NCBI GenBank assembly: GCA_002403305.1
Contig: DHHM01000005.1
Span: forward strand, 4,795 to 68,794
DNA from: Bacteroidales bacterium UBA4772
GTDB taxonomy: Bacteria; Bacteroidota; Bacteroidia; Bacteroidales; VadinHA17
Reading direction: 5' to 3'
Length of the DNA: 64,000 bases
This document shows positions 33,999 through 41,825 of this stretch, piece after piece (position 1 is the stretch's first letter; each line of letters starts with the position of its first letter). Under the pieces are notes generated by a model that had not been told where the DNA came from, did no database searches, and saw only the letters and a program-made list of their open reading frames with translations. A program made the position numbers and the translations under genes.

Positions 33999-35975
33999 AT
34001 GGATAAGATAATCTTCCGGCTTATGATACTTCTTCTGCTGTTGCCCGCTGCTCTCAGCGCACAGAAGCAGAAGACGGAACGGGCATATACCGCCTTTGAG
34101 GCTGGCAGCTATTATGAGGCCATCGACTTCTTCAAGGATGTCTATTCAAAGACACGCGAGAAACAGCTCAAGGCTGAGATGGTTTTCATGGTATCAGAGT
34201 GTTACCGTCTGATAAACGATCCGAAAAACGCCGAATTGTGGTATAAGAGATCTGTCAGATCACCCTTCCCCAAACCTGAGGCTCAGTACCGTCTGGCAGA
34301 GGTCACCAAGAAGCTGGGGAGATACCCCCAGGCTATCGAGGAGTTTCGCAAATACCGGCAGCTGTTGCCTGGTGACCCCCGGACCGAGCAGCAGGTCAGA
34401 GCTTGTGAATTGGCGATGGAGTGGCAGGACTCGCCTGAATCATATATTGTCGAGGAGCTGAAGGATGCCAACTCAAGGGACTCCGACTTCGGCCCGGCAT
34501 TTGCCCGCGATGACTACGGACTGCTGTGGTTCACCTCGTCGCGCGACGATGCACGTGGCAACAGGGAGCACGGGGCTACCGGACAGAGCTTCACCGATAT
34601 CTTCGAGACCCGGCTCGACAAAAAGGGGAAATGGAGCACTCCCGTACCGGTTGATTTCCTGAACAGTGAGTTCGAAGATGGCACACCCTCCTTCTCATCC
34701 GACTATACCGAATTATGGTTTACCCGTTGTGAGGCAGGCAAGCGCGAGAAAAAGGGGTGCGTGATAATGTACTCGACTCGCGAGGGCACCCGCTGGACCG
34801 ATCCGGTGAAGCAGGAGATACTCGCCGACTCGCTTGTCGCTGCCCATCCTGCCATATCGCCTGACGGGCAGACACTCTATTTTGTGTCTGACATCCCCGG
34901 GGGATTGGGAGGGAAAGACATCTACCGCGTGACACGCACCTCTCCCGGCAGCCCCTGGTCGCAGCCTGAGAACCTGGGTGCCGACATCAACACCCGCGGC
35001 GATGAGCTCTTTCCCTACATGCGCAACAACGGCTGGCTCTATTTTGCGTCTGACGGTCACATAGGCATGGGAGGCCTCGATATATTCCGTGCCGTACCGC
35101 AGGGAGGCGACGGCTGGATGGTTGAGAATATGCGCTCACCCTTGAACACCCACGCCGATGACTTCGGGATCACCTTCGAGAAAGAGGCAGAGAAGGGTAT
35201 ATTCAGCTCCTCACGCAAGGGGAGGGCCGTGGACGACCTCTATACCTTTGTCATGCCTCCGCTGCTCTTCAGCATCACCGGGCTTGTCAAGGACGAAAAG
35301 ACAGGACAGCCTGTTGAGGGTGCCACGGTACAACTGATAGCCAGCGACGGCGCCAACATGCAGTCTGAGACTGGCGCAGCCGGCGATTTCAAATTCAGCC
35401 TCAGACCGGAAGTCGATTATATCTTCCTGGCTTCAAAGAAAGGCTTCCTTAACGGTAAGGAGAAGGAGACAACCAGGGGGCAGGACAAGAGCCGCGATTT
35501 TATGGCTACCATACTGCTGACACCCATTGACAAGCCCATAGAGCTTCCGAACATCTTCTACGACTTCGGCAGGTGGGACCTGCGCCCGGAATCGATGGTC
35601 TCACTTGACAAGCTGGTGGAGACCCTCAATGACAACCCGAACGTGACCATAGAGCTGATGTCCCATACCGACTCGCGTGACACCGAGGAGTATAACATGG
35701 ATCTGTCGCAGAAGAGGGCACAGTCGGTAGTCAACTACCTCATTGGCAAGGGCATAGCAGCCGACAGGCTGACTGCCAGGGGCTACGGGGAGACCAGTCC
35801 AAAGGTGGTCGATGCGCTTATCCTGGGGGATTCGCCGTTCCTGCGTGAAGGGGTGACACTCACAGAGCAGTATATCAACTCCCTGGCAAGTGAAGAGCAG
35901 AAGGAGATAGCTCACCAGATCAACCGCCGTACCGAGTTCAGGGTGCTTAGTACCGATTATGAGCCCGCTAAATAG
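33999..35975 (+). CDS. PorE-like OmpA-family protein with TPR, beta-propeller and CRD domains
   Basis: A 658-residue exported protein (signal peptide to about 21, LSAQ; no lipobox). Order: TPR-like repeats (about 25-130), a WD40/PD40 propeller (about 155-410, with repeated WFTSSRDD-, LYFVSD- and LYFASDG-type blades), a carboxypeptidase-regulatory-like domain (about 425-500) and an OmpA peptidoglycan-binding domain (about 510-655, with NIFYDFG and LMSHTDSR). This is the layout of PorE of the type IX secretion system, but paralogues with other roles are common in Bacteroidota, so the T9SS role is inference. The OmpA loop contains an insertion before NRRTEFRV. The start follows the operator-covered promoter at 33962-33990; purM lies 21 bases downstream. 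Confidence 0.85.
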   Translation: MDKIIFRLMILLLLLPAALSAQKQKTERAYTAFEAGSYYEAIDFFKDVYSKTREKQLKAEMVFMVSECYRLINDPKNAELWYKRSVRSPFPKPEAQYRLAEVTKKLGRYPQAIEEFRKYRQLLPGDPRTEQQVRACELAMEWQDSPESYIVEELKDANSRDSDFGPAFARDDYGLLWFTSSRDDARGNREHGATGQSFTDIFETRLDKKGKWSTPVPVDFLNSEFEDGTPSFSSDYTELWFTRCEAGKREKKGCVIMYSTREGTRWTDPVKQEILADSLVAAHPAISPDGQTLYFVSDIPGGLGGKDIYRVTRTSPGSPWSQPENLGADINTRGDELFPYMRNNGWLYFASDGHIGMGGLDIFRAVPQGGDGWMVENMRSPLNTHADDFGITFEKEAEKGIFSSSRKGRAVDDLYTFVMPPLLFSITGLVKDEKTGQPVEGATVQLIASDGANMQSETGAAGDFKFSLRPEVDYIFLASKKGFLNGKEKETTRGQDKSRDFMATILLTPIDKPIELPNIFYDFGRWDLRPESMVSLDKLVETLNDNPNVTIELMSHTDSRDTEEYNMDLSQKRAQSVVNYLIGKGIAADRLTARGYGETSPKVVDALILGDSPFLREGVTLTEQYINSLASEEQKEIAHQINRRTEFRVLSTDYEPAK

Positions 35976-35996
35976 AAGGAGGCCAGGGCAGGAGTC

Positions 35997-37166
35997 ATGA
36001 CAGACAGGTCGCGCTACGCAAAGAGAGGTGTATCTTCGGGAAAGGAGGAGGTGCACGCCGCCATCAGCAAGGCTGACAAAGGACTCTTCCCGAAGGCGTT
36101 CTGCAAGATCATTCCCGACACGTTAGGCAATGATCCTGACTGGTGCAACATAATGCATGCCGACGGTGCCGGCACCAAGTCGTCACTGGCATATGTCTAC
36201 TGGAAGGAGACGGGCGACCTCTCCGTCTGGAAGGGCATAGCACAGGATGCCGTAGTGATGAACCTTGATGACCTTCTTTGTGTTGGTGTGACTGACAATA
36301 TCCTCCTCTCCTCAACCATAGGAAGAAACAGGAACCTTATTCCCGGCGAGGTGATCAGGACGCTTATTGAGGGTACGGAGGAGTTTCTTGCGCTGATGCG
36401 CGCCGGGGGCATCGGGATATGGTCAACAGGCGGCGAGACAGCCGACGTGGGAGACCTGGTAAGAACGATCATCGTAGATTCCACCGTCACGGCCCGCATG
36501 CCCCGCGCCGATGTCATTGACAACGGAAACATCCGCAACGGCGATGTGATCGTGGGACTGGCCTCGTTCGGGCAGACCTCTTACGAAACAGTATACAACG
36601 GCGGCATGGGCAGCAACGGGCTCACCTCCGCCAGGCATGACGTTTTCGGCAGATATCTCGCGACACTCTACCCCGAGAGCTACGACGACAACATGCCTGC
36701 TGACCTGGTCTATGCAGGTCGCCACCGGCTCACCGATCCCGTGGAGGTTCCCGGCCTCGATGTCGGCCGGCTCGTGCTCTCTCCCACACGCACCTACGCC
36801 CCGGTTATCAGAAAGGTGCTTGAGGTAATGCGCCCTGTCATTCACGGCATGGTGCACTGCTCAGGCGGAGGGCAGACGAAGATCCTGCATTTCATTGACC
36901 GGTTGCATGTTGTCAAGGATAACCTCCTCCCCCTGCCGCCCCTCTTCAGAATGATACAGGAGAGCTCCGGCACACCGTGGGATGAGATGTACCGTGTATT
37001 CAACATGGGACACCGATTGGAACTGTACGTTGATGAAAAAGAGGCCGCGGCAATAATTGAGATCGCTGCCGGATTCGGTCTCGAGGCACGTGTTATTGGA
37101 CGGTGCGAAGCTGCACCGTCGCGCAGGCTGACTGTAGTAAGCGAATTCGGCCAGTTTGTCTATTAA
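35997..37166 (+). CDS. purM: Phosphoribosylformylglycinamidine cyclo-ligase (AIR synthase), Bacteroidota type
   Basis: A 389-residue ATP-dependent enzyme of purine synthesis, closing FGAM to AIR. The N-terminal half has YAKRGVSSGKEEV near 6-18, MHADGAGTKS near 52-61 and DAVVMNLDDLLCVG near 84-97; the PurM C-terminal domain carries GIWSTGGETADVGD near 138-151 and VHCSGGGQTK near 290. Bacteroidota PurM proteins are longer and divergent from E. coli PurM, as here. An AGGAGG-like stretch precedes the ATG, unusual for this phylum. It shares a transcript with the PorE-like gene only by proximity. Confidence 0.9.
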   Translation: MTDRSRYAKRGVSSGKEEVHAAISKADKGLFPKAFCKIIPDTLGNDPDWCNIMHADGAGTKSSLAYVYWKETGDLSVWKGIAQDAVVMNLDDLLCVGVTDNILLSSTIGRNRNLIPGEVIRTLIEGTEEFLALMRAGGIGIWSTGGETADVGDLVRTIIVDSTVTARMPRADVIDNGNIRNGDVIVGLASFGQTSYETVYNGGMGSNGLTSARHDVFGRYLATLYPESYDDNMPADLVYAGRHRLTDPVEVPGLDVGRLVLSPTRTYAPVIRKVLEVMRPVIHGMVHCSGGGQTKILHFIDRLHVVKDNLLPLPPLFRMIQESSGTPWDEMYRVFNMGHRLELYVDEKEAAAIIEIAAGFGLEARVIGRCEAAPSRRLTVVSEFGQFVY

Positions 37167-37182
37167 TTTGACTGCGACCATG

Positions 37183-37243
37183 GACTGCCGACTGCCGACT
37201 GCCGATGCCGACTGCCGACTGCCGACTGCGACTGCCGACTGAT
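37183..37243. repeat. Heptamer minisatellite, GACTGCC unit
   Basis: Nine tandem units, mostly GACTGCC, two of them 6 bp, the last GACTGAT. It starts 17 bases after purM. The same words appear without a clear array at 6457-6480. Confidence 0.85.
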
Positions 37244-37276
37244 AACAGGCCTCTCCTGCAGTCTGGATGCTCGCTC

Positions 37277-37297
37277 AAATGACCCACCGGGTCATTT
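37277..37297. repeat. Dispersed palindromic repeat, copy 2
   Basis: AAATGACCC-ACC-GGGTCATTT with perfect 9-bp arms. Its core and flanks match the copy at 4374-4394. Confidence 0.65.
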
Positions 37298-37331
37298 ATT
37301 AATGCTCGACCCTCTATTCCCTGAATATAAT

Positions 37332-37339
37332 TACCTTTG
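37332..37339 (+). promoter_or_regulatory. -7 box upstream of prfA
   Basis: TACCTTTG fits TAnnTTTG and lies 23 bases before the prfA ATG, giving a very short leader. No clear -33 box. Confidence 0.5.
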
Positions 37340-37362
37340 CACCCTGAAAATCTGGATTTGTA

Positions 37363-38448
37363 ATGGCAAACAAACTTATACTTGAAAAGCTTGAAGGGGT
37401 GAAGAGCCGTTTCATCGAGGTGGGCGAACTTCTTAACTCGCCTGACGTGATGGCTGACATGAAGCGCTATATTAAGCTCAACAGGGAATACAAGGATCTG
37501 AAGCCGGTGGTAGAGTCATATGAAAGGTACAAAAGTGCCGTTGACAACCTGGAAAGCTCCAGGGCGCTGCTGGCATCAGAGAAGGATGAGGAGATGCGCG
37601 AGATGGCCAAGGCGGAGATAGATGAACTCCTGAACGCTATCCCCGAGATGGAGGAGGAGATCAGGTACCTGCTGCTTCCTGCCGATCCGGAGGATGACAA
37701 GAACGCGGTCATGGAGATACGCGCAGGTACGGGTGGTGATGAGGCAAGCATCTTCGCGGGCGACCTGTTCCGGATGTACTCCAAATACATTGAATCGCAG
37801 GGTTGGAAGCTTGATCTTAACTACTTCACCGAAGGCACCGCCGGCGGATACAAGGAGGTGGTCTTCACGGTATCAGGCGAGGGGGTCTACGGAATAATGA
37901 AGTACGAGTCGGGTGTCCACCGCGTGCAGCGTGTGCCGCAGACGGAGACCCAGGGACGGATACACACCTCCGCAGCTACCGTGGCAGTGCTGCCTGAAGC
38001 GAGCGAGTTCGACGTGGAGATACGCAGTGAAGACATCCGCAAGGACACCTACTGTTCGTCAGGTCCCGGCGGCCAGAGCGTCAACACAACATACTCGGCC
38101 ATCAGGCTTACCCACGTACCGACAGGACTGGTTGTCACCTGCCAGGATGAGAAGTCGCAGATAAAAAACCTGGAGAAGGCAATGCGTGAACTGCGTACCA
38201 GGCTCTACAACCTCGAATACCAGAAGTATCTTGATGAGATATCCCATAAGCGCAAGACAATGGTCTCCACCGGCGACAGGTCGGCCAAGATACGTACCTA
38301 CAACTACCCCCAGGGAAGGATCACCGATCACCGCATCAACCTCACTCTTTATAACCTGCCGGTGGTGCTTGATGGCAACATACAGGAGCTCCTCGACAAG
38401 CTGCAGATGGCCGAGAATGCAGAACGACTGAAGGAGAGCGCATATTAA
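37363..38448 (+). CDS. prfA: Peptide chain release factor 1
   Basis: A 361-residue class I release factor that recognises UAA and UAG and triggers peptide release. The catalytic GGQ lies in SSGPGGQSVN near 228-237, the PCRF domain occupies about 80-200 with IRAGTGGDEAS near 118-128, and the codon-recognition region follows VHRVQRVPQTETQGR near 186-200. Length is normal. It has its own -7 box and precedes pyrF by ten bases, so the two are probably cotranscribed. UGA is used as a stop by several genes here, so RF2 must exist elsewhere. Confidence 0.96.
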   Translation: MANKLILEKLEGVKSRFIEVGELLNSPDVMADMKRYIKLNREYKDLKPVVESYERYKSAVDNLESSRALLASEKDEEMREMAKAEIDELLNAIPEMEEEIRYLLLPADPEDDKNAVMEIRAGTGGDEASIFAGDLFRMYSKYIESQGWKLDLNYFTEGTAGGYKEVVFTVSGEGVYGIMKYESGVHRVQRVPQTETQGRIHTSAATVAVLPEASEFDVEIRSEDIRKDTYCSSGPGGQSVNTTYSAIRLTHVPTGLVVTCQDEKSQIKNLEKAMRELRTRLYNLEYQKYLDEISHKRKTMVSTGDRSAKIRTYNYPQGRITDHRINLTLYNLPVVLDGNIQELLDKLQMAENAERLKESAY

Positions 38449-38458
38449 TAATCGTATC

Positions 38459-39286
38459 ATGAACTCGAAGGATCTCTATAACCATATTATCGAAAAGAAA
38501 TCGTTTCTCTGTATCGGGCTCGACCCTGAGATCACCAGGATGCCCGACTGCGTGGCAGAGGCGGATGACCCGATCTTTGAATTCAACAGGCAGATAATTG
38601 ACGCAACACACAGGTATGCAGTTGCCTTCAAACCTAACTTTGCCTTTTATGAATCTTACGGTGCCAGGGGCATGGCGGCCCTGGACAAAACGGTCAGGTA
38701 TATCCATAAGCTTGACCCGACAATCTTTCTCATTGCCGACGCCAAGCGCGGCGACATAGGAAACACCTCAAAGATGTATGCAAGGGCTGTCTTCAGCGAG
38801 ATGCCCTTTCATGCCGTGACTGTGGCCCCCTATATGGGAGAGGATTCAGTCACCCCCTTCCTCTCTTACCCGGGCAAGTGGGCGATAATCCTTGCCCTGA
38901 CTTCAAACAGGGGCGCGGATGACTTTCAATATCACAACGATAATGGTGAGAGACTGTTCGAGAGAGTATTGACTCTCTCCCAGAGATGGGGCAGCGTCGA
39001 CAACCTGATGTATGTCGTCGGGGCCACCCGGGCAGAGATGCTTGCCGACATACGGAAGATCGTTCCCTCTCACTTCCTTCTTGTGCCGGGTGTCGGCGCC
39101 CAGGGAGGCAGCCTGGAGGAGGTGGTCCGCTACGGCATGAACGACCAGTGCGGACTGCTGGTCAACTCATCGCGGGGCATCATCTATGCCGACAGCAGCG
39201 AGAGCTTCGCTGAGGTGGCAGGAGAGAAGGCACGCGAACTGCAACAGGAGATGGCCGGCTACCTGGCGGAAAGACTCAAGGTCTGA
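38459..39286 (+). CDS. pyrF: Orotidine 5'-phosphate decarboxylase
   Basis: A 275-residue TIM-barrel enzyme for the last step of UMP synthesis, of the longer type 2 PyrF subfamily. The catalytic tetrad block IADAKRGDIGNT is near 92-103; substrate contacts include FLCIGLDPE near 17-25, AFKPNFAFYESYG near 56-68 and VPGVGAQGG near 212-220. Ten bases after prfA. The stop codon is immediately followed by the 41-bp higher-order repeat array at 39289, and its last codons (CTCAAGGTCTGA) resemble the repeat, so the array may have grown from or into the gene end. Confidence 0.95.
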   Translation: MNSKDLYNHIIEKKSFLCIGLDPEITRMPDCVAEADDPIFEFNRQIIDATHRYAVAFKPNFAFYESYGARGMAALDKTVRYIHKLDPTIFLIADAKRGDIGNTSKMYARAVFSEMPFHAVTVAPYMGEDSVTPFLSYPGKWAIILALTSNRGADDFQYHNDNGERLFERVLTLSQRWGSVDNLMYVVGATRAEMLADIRKIVPSHFLLVPGVGAQGGSLEEVVRYGMNDQCGLLVNSSRGIIYADSSESFAEVAGEKARELQQEMAGYLAERLKV

Positions 39287-39288
39287 AG

Positions 39289-39402
39289 GTCTGTAAAGTC
39301 GAAAGTCCGTAAAGTCGAAAGTCCGTAAAGTCCGTAAAGTCGAAAGTCCGTAAAGTCGAAAGTCCGTAAAGTCCGTAAAGTCGAAAGTCTGTAAAGTCGA
39401 GA
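39289..39402. repeat. Higher-order tandem repeat built from 9-bp and 7-bp words
   Basis: Two words, A = GTCYGTAAA and B = GTCGAAA, follow the order ABABA-ABABA-ABAB. The 41-bp super-unit starts at 39289, 39330 and 39371. It begins three bases after the pyrF stop. Confidence 0.9.
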
Positions 39403-39502
39403 GATCATGTTGGAGTCACGCTGAGCGGGATAAACTCCGCGGAGATTACAACCGAAGTATTGTGACAGTCATGCGGTCTGATGATGTAATTATCTGATTA
39501 CC

Positions 39503-39565
39503 AATTCTTAATTCTTAATTCTTAATTCTTAATTCTTAATTCTTAATTCATAATTCTTAATTCAT
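39503..39565. repeat. Heptamer minisatellite, AATTCTT unit
   Basis: Nine contiguous 7-bp units: units 1-6 and 8 are exact AATTCTT, units 7 and 9 are AATTCAT. Confidence 0.9.
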
Positions 39566-39857
39566 TGCTACTGCCGTCTGCAATACCTGAATAAATACGG
39601 CATATGTTTTATTGCTGCCATGCATCTGCAATATGGCAATGCTCCGATACGCCATACGGCTATCGGGGGCATATAATTCGGGAGAATGTCTTCTGCGACT
39701 GATTCCATCCACCGTAGCCTTCTTCGACATCCGACTCCGACGGACGAAGTCCGTAGTTTTAACGAAGGATGTGGCGCAGAGGGCCGACTGCTGAACTTTG
39801 CTTCGTCAGAGGGATCATCCGATATTCAGTTCGCTTGTTAATTTGCCGGTTTGTATA
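39566..39857. other. Spacer with no recognised gene
   Basis: No convincing coding sequence, tRNA or riboswitch was seen. A short perfect palindrome ACGGAC-GAA-GTCCGT lies at 39740-39754. A 60-codon plus-strand frame at 39612-39794 has no recognisable family features. With the arrays upstream, the whole pyrF to DUF2851 gap is about 600 bases of non-coding, repeat-rich DNA. Confidence 0.5.
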
Positions 39858-39865
39858 TATCTTTG
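39858..39865 (+). promoter_or_regulatory. -7 box upstream of the DUF2851 gene
   Basis: TATCTTTG matches TAnnTTTG, 28 bases before the ATG at 39894. TTTG at 39842-39845 is a poorly spaced -33 candidate. Confidence 0.5.
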
Positions 39866-39893
39866 ATAAGCTGCATTTCTAAAATTACCTGTT

Positions 39894-41216
39894 ATGAAAG
39901 AAGAGTTCCTCCACTGGCTGTGGAAAAACCGGTTCTTTGACGACGGGAGCCTCTGCGACAGGGAAGCCGGGCTGATAGAGGTGATTACCCCGGGCGAGTA
40001 TAACCGTGATTCCGGTCCCGATTTCTTTAATACGCGGCTTATCATAGGCGGCACCGAGTGGGCCGGCAACACCGAGATCCATATCAGCGCCTCCGACTGG
40101 TACCGCCACGGTCACCATACTGACCATGCCTATGACAATGTGATACTGCACCTGGTGCATAATGAGGATACCGATGTATATACAGCCTCAGGACGGCGGC
40201 TGATCACCGCGCGGCCGGGATTTGAGACGGCACTCTGGGAGAATTACTTTGACTTTGTCAATAACCCTTCGCCTCTGCCCTGCAGCGGACTGGTAGGTTT
40301 GACCGACAGTTTCATGGTGAAGCGCTGGCTATGGTCACTGGGTGTGGAGCGGCTGCAGAGAAAGAGCAACGAGATCAGGGAGATGCTGGTGAAGACGGGC
40401 AACGACTGGGAAGAGACGCTCTACAGGCTTGTCTCGCGTTATTTCGGTTTCCGGGTAAATACCGATCCCTTTGAGATGCTTGCCTCGCGATTGCCGCTGA
40501 AGATCATCAGGAAGCACTCCGACAACCTGTTGCAGGTGGAGGCGCTGCTCTTCGGAACGGCCGGCCTCCTTGATGAGGCACTCTTCAGGGAGGCGGTAAA
40601 AGATGATTACTACCTGCTCCTGTCCAGGGAATACCGGGTACTGCGCTCCAAGTACTCCCTCCAGCCTGTCGACGGCTGGCTGTGGAAGTTCCACCGGTTG
40701 CGGCCTGCCAACTTCCCCACTGTCAGGATGTCACAGCTGGCTGCATTGCTTACGCACAGCGAAGGACTCTTCTCGAGGGTGCTCGAATGCCGCGACAATG
40801 AGAGTCTCAGGTCACTGCTGAGCGTCACCGCGTCACAATACTGGAACAGTCACTACCAGTTCGGTAAGGAGGTCTCCTCCACGGCAGGCCGCGCCGGAAG
40901 ACAGTCGGTAGACCTGCTGATCATCAACGCCGTCGCCCCGCTGCTCTTTGTCTGCGGTAAGATAAGACAGCAGCAGGAATTGTGTGACCGGGCCGTAGAT
41001 ATCCTCGACTCACTTCCGCCGGAAGAGAACAGTGTGGTTACAGACTTCGTGAAAGCAGGACTGAAACCGGAGTCGGCCTTCGCCTCCCAGGCACTCCTGG
41101 AGTTGAGAAGCCTCAAGTGCCGCAACCACCGGTGCCTCGACTGTGCGATAGGATCAGCACTAATTGCCATGGGCCGGAAAATCAGACGTTCCAGCTCCCT
41201 GTTCCTGGAACCCTGA
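39894..41216 (+). CDS. DUF2851-family protein
   Basis: A 440-residue cytoplasmic protein of a Bacteroidota-enriched family of unknown function. Recognised from the N-terminal block HWLWKNRFF near 7-15, the GEYNRDSGPDFFNTRLIIGG run near 34-53, WAGNTEIHISASDW near 56-69 and HLVHNEDTDV near 85-95. The motif E-x-H with neighbouring D and H residues in the first 100 residues resembles a nuclease-like metal site, but this is only an impression. The C-terminus has four Cys in LKCRNHRCLDCAIG near 410-423, possibly a zinc knuckle. It has its own promoter and no evident operon partner. No function is assigned. Confidence 0.85.
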   Translation: MKEEFLHWLWKNRFFDDGSLCDREAGLIEVITPGEYNRDSGPDFFNTRLIIGGTEWAGNTEIHISASDWYRHGHHTDHAYDNVILHLVHNEDTDVYTASGRRLITARPGFETALWENYFDFVNNPSPLPCSGLVGLTDSFMVKRWLWSLGVERLQRKSNEIREMLVKTGNDWEETLYRLVSRYFGFRVNTDPFEMLASRLPLKIIRKHSDNLLQVEALLFGTAGLLDEALFREAVKDDYYLLLSREYRVLRSKYSLQPVDGWLWKFHRLRPANFPTVRMSQLAALLTHSEGLFSRVLECRDNESLRSLLSVTASQYWNSHYQFGKEVSSTAGRAGRQSVDLLIINAVAPLLFVCGKIRQQQELCDRAVDILDSLPPEENSVVTDFVKAGLKPESAFASQALLELRSLKCRNHRCLDCAIGSALIAMGRKIRRSSSLFLEP

Positions 41217-41391
41217 CCTGCAGTATGGAGGATGTTGAAAAATCAGGACAATTGTTGAAATAAAAATTTAAATCCCGCGCAACTTTCTCTGCTGATAATG
41301 CGTCTATTATACAGAGACAGACCGAAAACAATCCGGTTAGGCAGAGTGAGATATTCATTCCGTCGACAAATGCAAAATTTTCTTCAAATTG

Positions 41392-41424
41392 TTTGAAATA
41401 TTACAAATAAGAGTTGTATCTTTG
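41392..41424 (+). promoter_or_regulatory. rpsO promoter
   Basis: TTTG (41392-41395), 21 bases, TATCTTTG (41417-41424): the best match to the full Bacteroidota -33/-7 consensus in the window. It lies inside an open extension of the rpsO frame and so fixes the start codon at 41470. The leader contains complementary ATCCAA (41427-41432) and TTGGAT (41458-41463). Confidence 0.75.
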
Positions 41425-41469
41425 CGATCCAAAATTGGAGAATTTATTAACAATCTATTGGATAAGGAT

Positions 41470-41739
41470 ATGTATTTGACAACGGAGAAGAAACAGGAAT
41501 TTTTCAAGACATTCGGATCTTCAGAGATGGACACAGGCAGTGCTGAAGGTCAGATTGCACTTTTCTCCTACAGGATCGCTCATCTCACCGAACATCTGAA
41601 GCGGAACAAGAAGGATTTCAGCACTCAGAGGTCGCTGATAAAGCTGGTCGGAAAGAGAAGGCGTCTGCTCGACTACCTGAAGGACAAGGATATCAGCAGG
41701 TACCGTGAGATCATCAAGGCACTGAACCTGCGCAAATAA
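41470..41739 (+). CDS. rpsO: 30S ribosomal protein S15
   Basis: An 89-residue S15, a primary binder of the central domain of 16S rRNA. It starts MYLTTEKKQEFF and contains the typical GSAEGQIALFSYRI and HLTEHLKRNKKDFSTQRSL blocks and the RRRLLDYL end. The frame is open upstream to 41389, but the promoter lies in that stretch and 89 residues is the usual S15 length, so ATG 41470 is chosen. A terminator follows at once. S15 often represses its own mRNA; the paired words in the leader would suit that but are unproven. pnp follows, as in many bacteria. Confidence 0.97.
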   Translation: MYLTTEKKQEFFKTFGSSEMDTGSAEGQIALFSYRIAHLTEHLKRNKKDFSTQRSLIKLVGKRRRLLDYLKDKDISRYREIIKALNLRK

Positions 41740-41744
41740 ACTAG

Positions 41745-41769
41745 AAAGGCAATTACGGTTGCCTTTTTT
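41745..41769 (+). terminator. Rho-independent terminator after rpsO
   Basis: AAAGGCAA (41745-41752), six-base loop, TTGCCTTT (41759-41766), then a T-run to 41769. Confidence 0.88.
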
Positions 41770-41825
41770 AGTTCCCGGAGAGGACTCTCCTCTATCATTT
41801 ATCCCGTAATAATAATTAGCAGTAA

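Noticed and set aside
39289..39565. CRISPR-like array after pyrF
   Set aside because: Units are 7-9 bp and contiguous with no unique spacers, and there are no cas genes.
41389..41469. Upstream extension of rpsO
   Set aside because: The -7 box lies inside it and S15 is normally 89 residues.
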